Positions 50,220 through 51,363 of a stretch of DNA of 51,363 bases are shown here, piece after piece. The stretch lies in assembly GCA_937894565.1 (NCBI GenBank), contig CALBHK010000397.1:1-51363 (forward strand), read 5' to 3'. Origin of the DNA: an uncultured Chlamydiae bacterium. GTDB lineage: Bacteria; Chlamydiota; Chlamydiia; Chlamydiales; CALBHK01. How positions within the stretch are numbered: the first letter of the stretch is position 1; each line of letters opens with the position of its first letter. The notes under the pieces are model-generated. The model saw only the letters and a list, made by a program, of their open reading frames with translations. It was not told where the DNA came from and made no database searches. A program made the position numbers and the translations under genes.

Positions 50220-51363
50220 TCGCTGCCATTATTGAATTCTGTGCAAGAAACCGTTTCATTGTTGTGATTTGTACAGCTTTGATATTGCTTTGGTCTGCCT
50301 GGGCGATTCGTAAAAGCCCCATCGACGCTCTCCCCGATTTATCAGATACGCAGGTCATCATTTTTACTGAATGGATGGGACGAAGTCCAAATTTGATCGA
50401 AGATCAGATTACTTATCCCCTTGTGACGACTTTTCTTGGAGCTCCCAAAGTCAAACTCGTGCGTGGCTTTACAATGTTTGGCATGTCTTTTGTCTATGTT
50501 ATCTTTGAAGATGGCACAGACATCTATTGGGCCAGAAGCCGTACTTTGGAATATTTATCTAAAATGCAAGGCAGGCTGCCGCCTGGAGTTACGCCTCAAA
50601 TGGGTCCTGATGCTACAGGTGTGGGTTGGGTCTTTGAATATGCTTTGGTCGATGAGTCTGGAAAATACTCCTTGCAGGAACTTCGCAGCTTTCAAGATTG
50701 GTATTTGCGCTACTGGTTGACTTCTGTACCAGGAGTTGCTGAAGTAGCCAGCGTTGGAGGATATGAGAAAGAATACCAAGTGGAAATCGATCCCGTTAAA
50801 TTGCAAGCTTTCGAACTCTCCTTAGCCGACGTTAAGCAAGCTATTGACCAATCAAATTTAGATGTGGGTGGGCGCGTCATCGAGCTTGCGGAACATGAAT
50901 ATGCGGTTAGAGGACGAGGTTATATTACAGATAAAACCATGCTTGAAAAAGTTGTGGTCGGAACAGATGGTAAAGGAACACCAATTTTAATCAAAGACAT
51001 TGCCCATGTGCAAATTGGCGGCAATATCCGACGGGGTTTAGTTGAATTAGATGGTGAAGGGGAAGTGGTCGGCGGCATTGTTGTGATGCGCTATGGAGAA
51101 AATGCGAGAGAGGTGATCAATCGCATTAAGGCAAAACTTGAAGAAATGGCCTCATCATTCCCACCAGGCGTTAAACTCATTACGACTTATGATCGCTCCG
51201 GACTCATCGAACATTCGATGGCAACACTTTCTGAGGCGCTAATTGAAGAAATTATCATCGTCTCAATCATCATTATGCTCTTTCTGTTTCACTTTAGATC
51301 AACACTTGTCGCCATTATCACCCTTCCTATAGCTGTAATGGTCTCATTTATCCCGTTGTTTTA
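50216..51363 (+). CDS. cusA: RND efflux pump, CusA-like (truncated by the window end)
   Basis: An open frame of 382 codons from the ATG at 50216 (ATGA overlap with the adaptor) to the window edge, with no stop. The translation starts MIAAIIEFCARNRFIVVICT and contains KSPIDALPDLSDTQVIIFTE, WMGRSPNLIEDQITYPLVTT, YWARSRTLEYLSKMQGRLPP and GVTPQMGPDATGVGWVFEYA. The first transmembrane helices after the pore region (EEIIIVSIIIMLFLFHFRST) end the visible part. These are CusA/SilA signatures. The metal-relay methionines and DFG..VDGA motif fall outside the window. Confidence 0.9.
   Translation, partial: MIAAIIEFCARNRFIVVICTALILLWSAWAIRKSPIDALPDLSDTQVIIFTEWMGRSPNLIEDQITYPLVTTFLGAPKVKLVRGFTMFGMSFVYVIFEDGTDIYWARSRTLEYLSKMQGRLPPGVTPQMGPDATGVGWVFEYALVDESGKYSLQELRSFQDWYLRYWLTSVPGVAEVASVGGYEKEYQVEIDPVKLQAFELSLADVKQAIDQSNLDVGGRVIELAEHEYAVRGRGYITDKTMLEKVVVGTDGKGTPILIKDIAHVQIGGNIRRGLVELDGEGEVVGGIVVMRYGENAREVINRIKAKLEEMASSFPPGVKLITTYDRSGLIEHSMATLSEALIEEIIIVSIIIMLFLFHFRSTLVAIITLPIAVMVSFIPLF

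Overview
The window looks like a chromosomal (or large-plasmid) accessory region of an environmental, chlamydia-like bacterium (phylum Chlamydiota, Parachlamydia/Protochlamydia type). The strongest pointer is the tyrosine recombinase at 38736-39713. It can be aligned by eye, almost end to end, with the pGP7-D/pGP8-D recombinases of the chlamydial plasmid, including the C-terminal run AYDKSSRADNASKK. The low GC content, two AbiE loci, a DUF234-type ATPase and amoeba-associated style metal-efflux operons fit that origin. The species cannot be fixed from sequence reading alone.

Region 1 (1-24.5 kb, all minus strand) is a compact late operon of a contractile-tailed (myovirus-like) prophage. In transcription order it encodes: portal, SPP1-gp7/Mu-F-like minor head protein, DUF2213 protease/scaffold, decoration protein, major capsid protein, connector and completion proteins, tail terminator, DUF3383 sheath, DUF3277 tube, a tail assembly chaperone with a -1 frameshift site, a short tape measure, baseplate hub, plug, spike and wedge, baseplate J, tail protein I, then a run of tail-fibre genes. 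The fibre run includes three glycine-rich paralogues. Genes overlap or nearly touch (ATGA and TAATG junctions). No lysis, replication or repressor gene is visible.

Region 2 (24.5-35.3 kb) sits between the structural genes and the packaging genes. It holds a small ribbon-helix-helix-like protein, a czcCBA-type RND metal efflux operon, a P1B-type ATPase, a frameshifted small gene, and an AAA ATPase fused to a DUF234 nuclease-like domain. Three related double-hairpin elements (24.8, 33.5 and 35.1 kb), all in the same orientation, bound these cargo modules.

Region 3 (35.3-40.1 kb) holds glgC (ADP-glucose pyrophosphorylase) split by a 1555-bp IS4-like element with a clean 5-bp target duplication, a small starch-binding-like protein, and the chlamydial-plasmid-type recombinase with a small co-transcribed partner and a palindromic operator.

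Region 4 (40.1-47.5 kb) holds the packaging module (large and small terminase, ParB-methyltransferase fusion, DUF1064 nuclease), bracketed on both sides by AbiE type IV toxin-antitoxin operons. Terminase and portal are therefore 17.4 kb apart although both lie on the minus strand. This suggests a prophage split by insertion of cargo, or a rearrangement. Region 5 (47.7-51.4 kb) is a second RND operon, of Cus (Cu/Ag) type, whose pump gene runs off the window edge.

Together this is a mosaic island of a phage, two defence-type TA loci, two metal-resistance modules and plasmid-type recombination functions, with one housekeeping gene recently broken by an IS.
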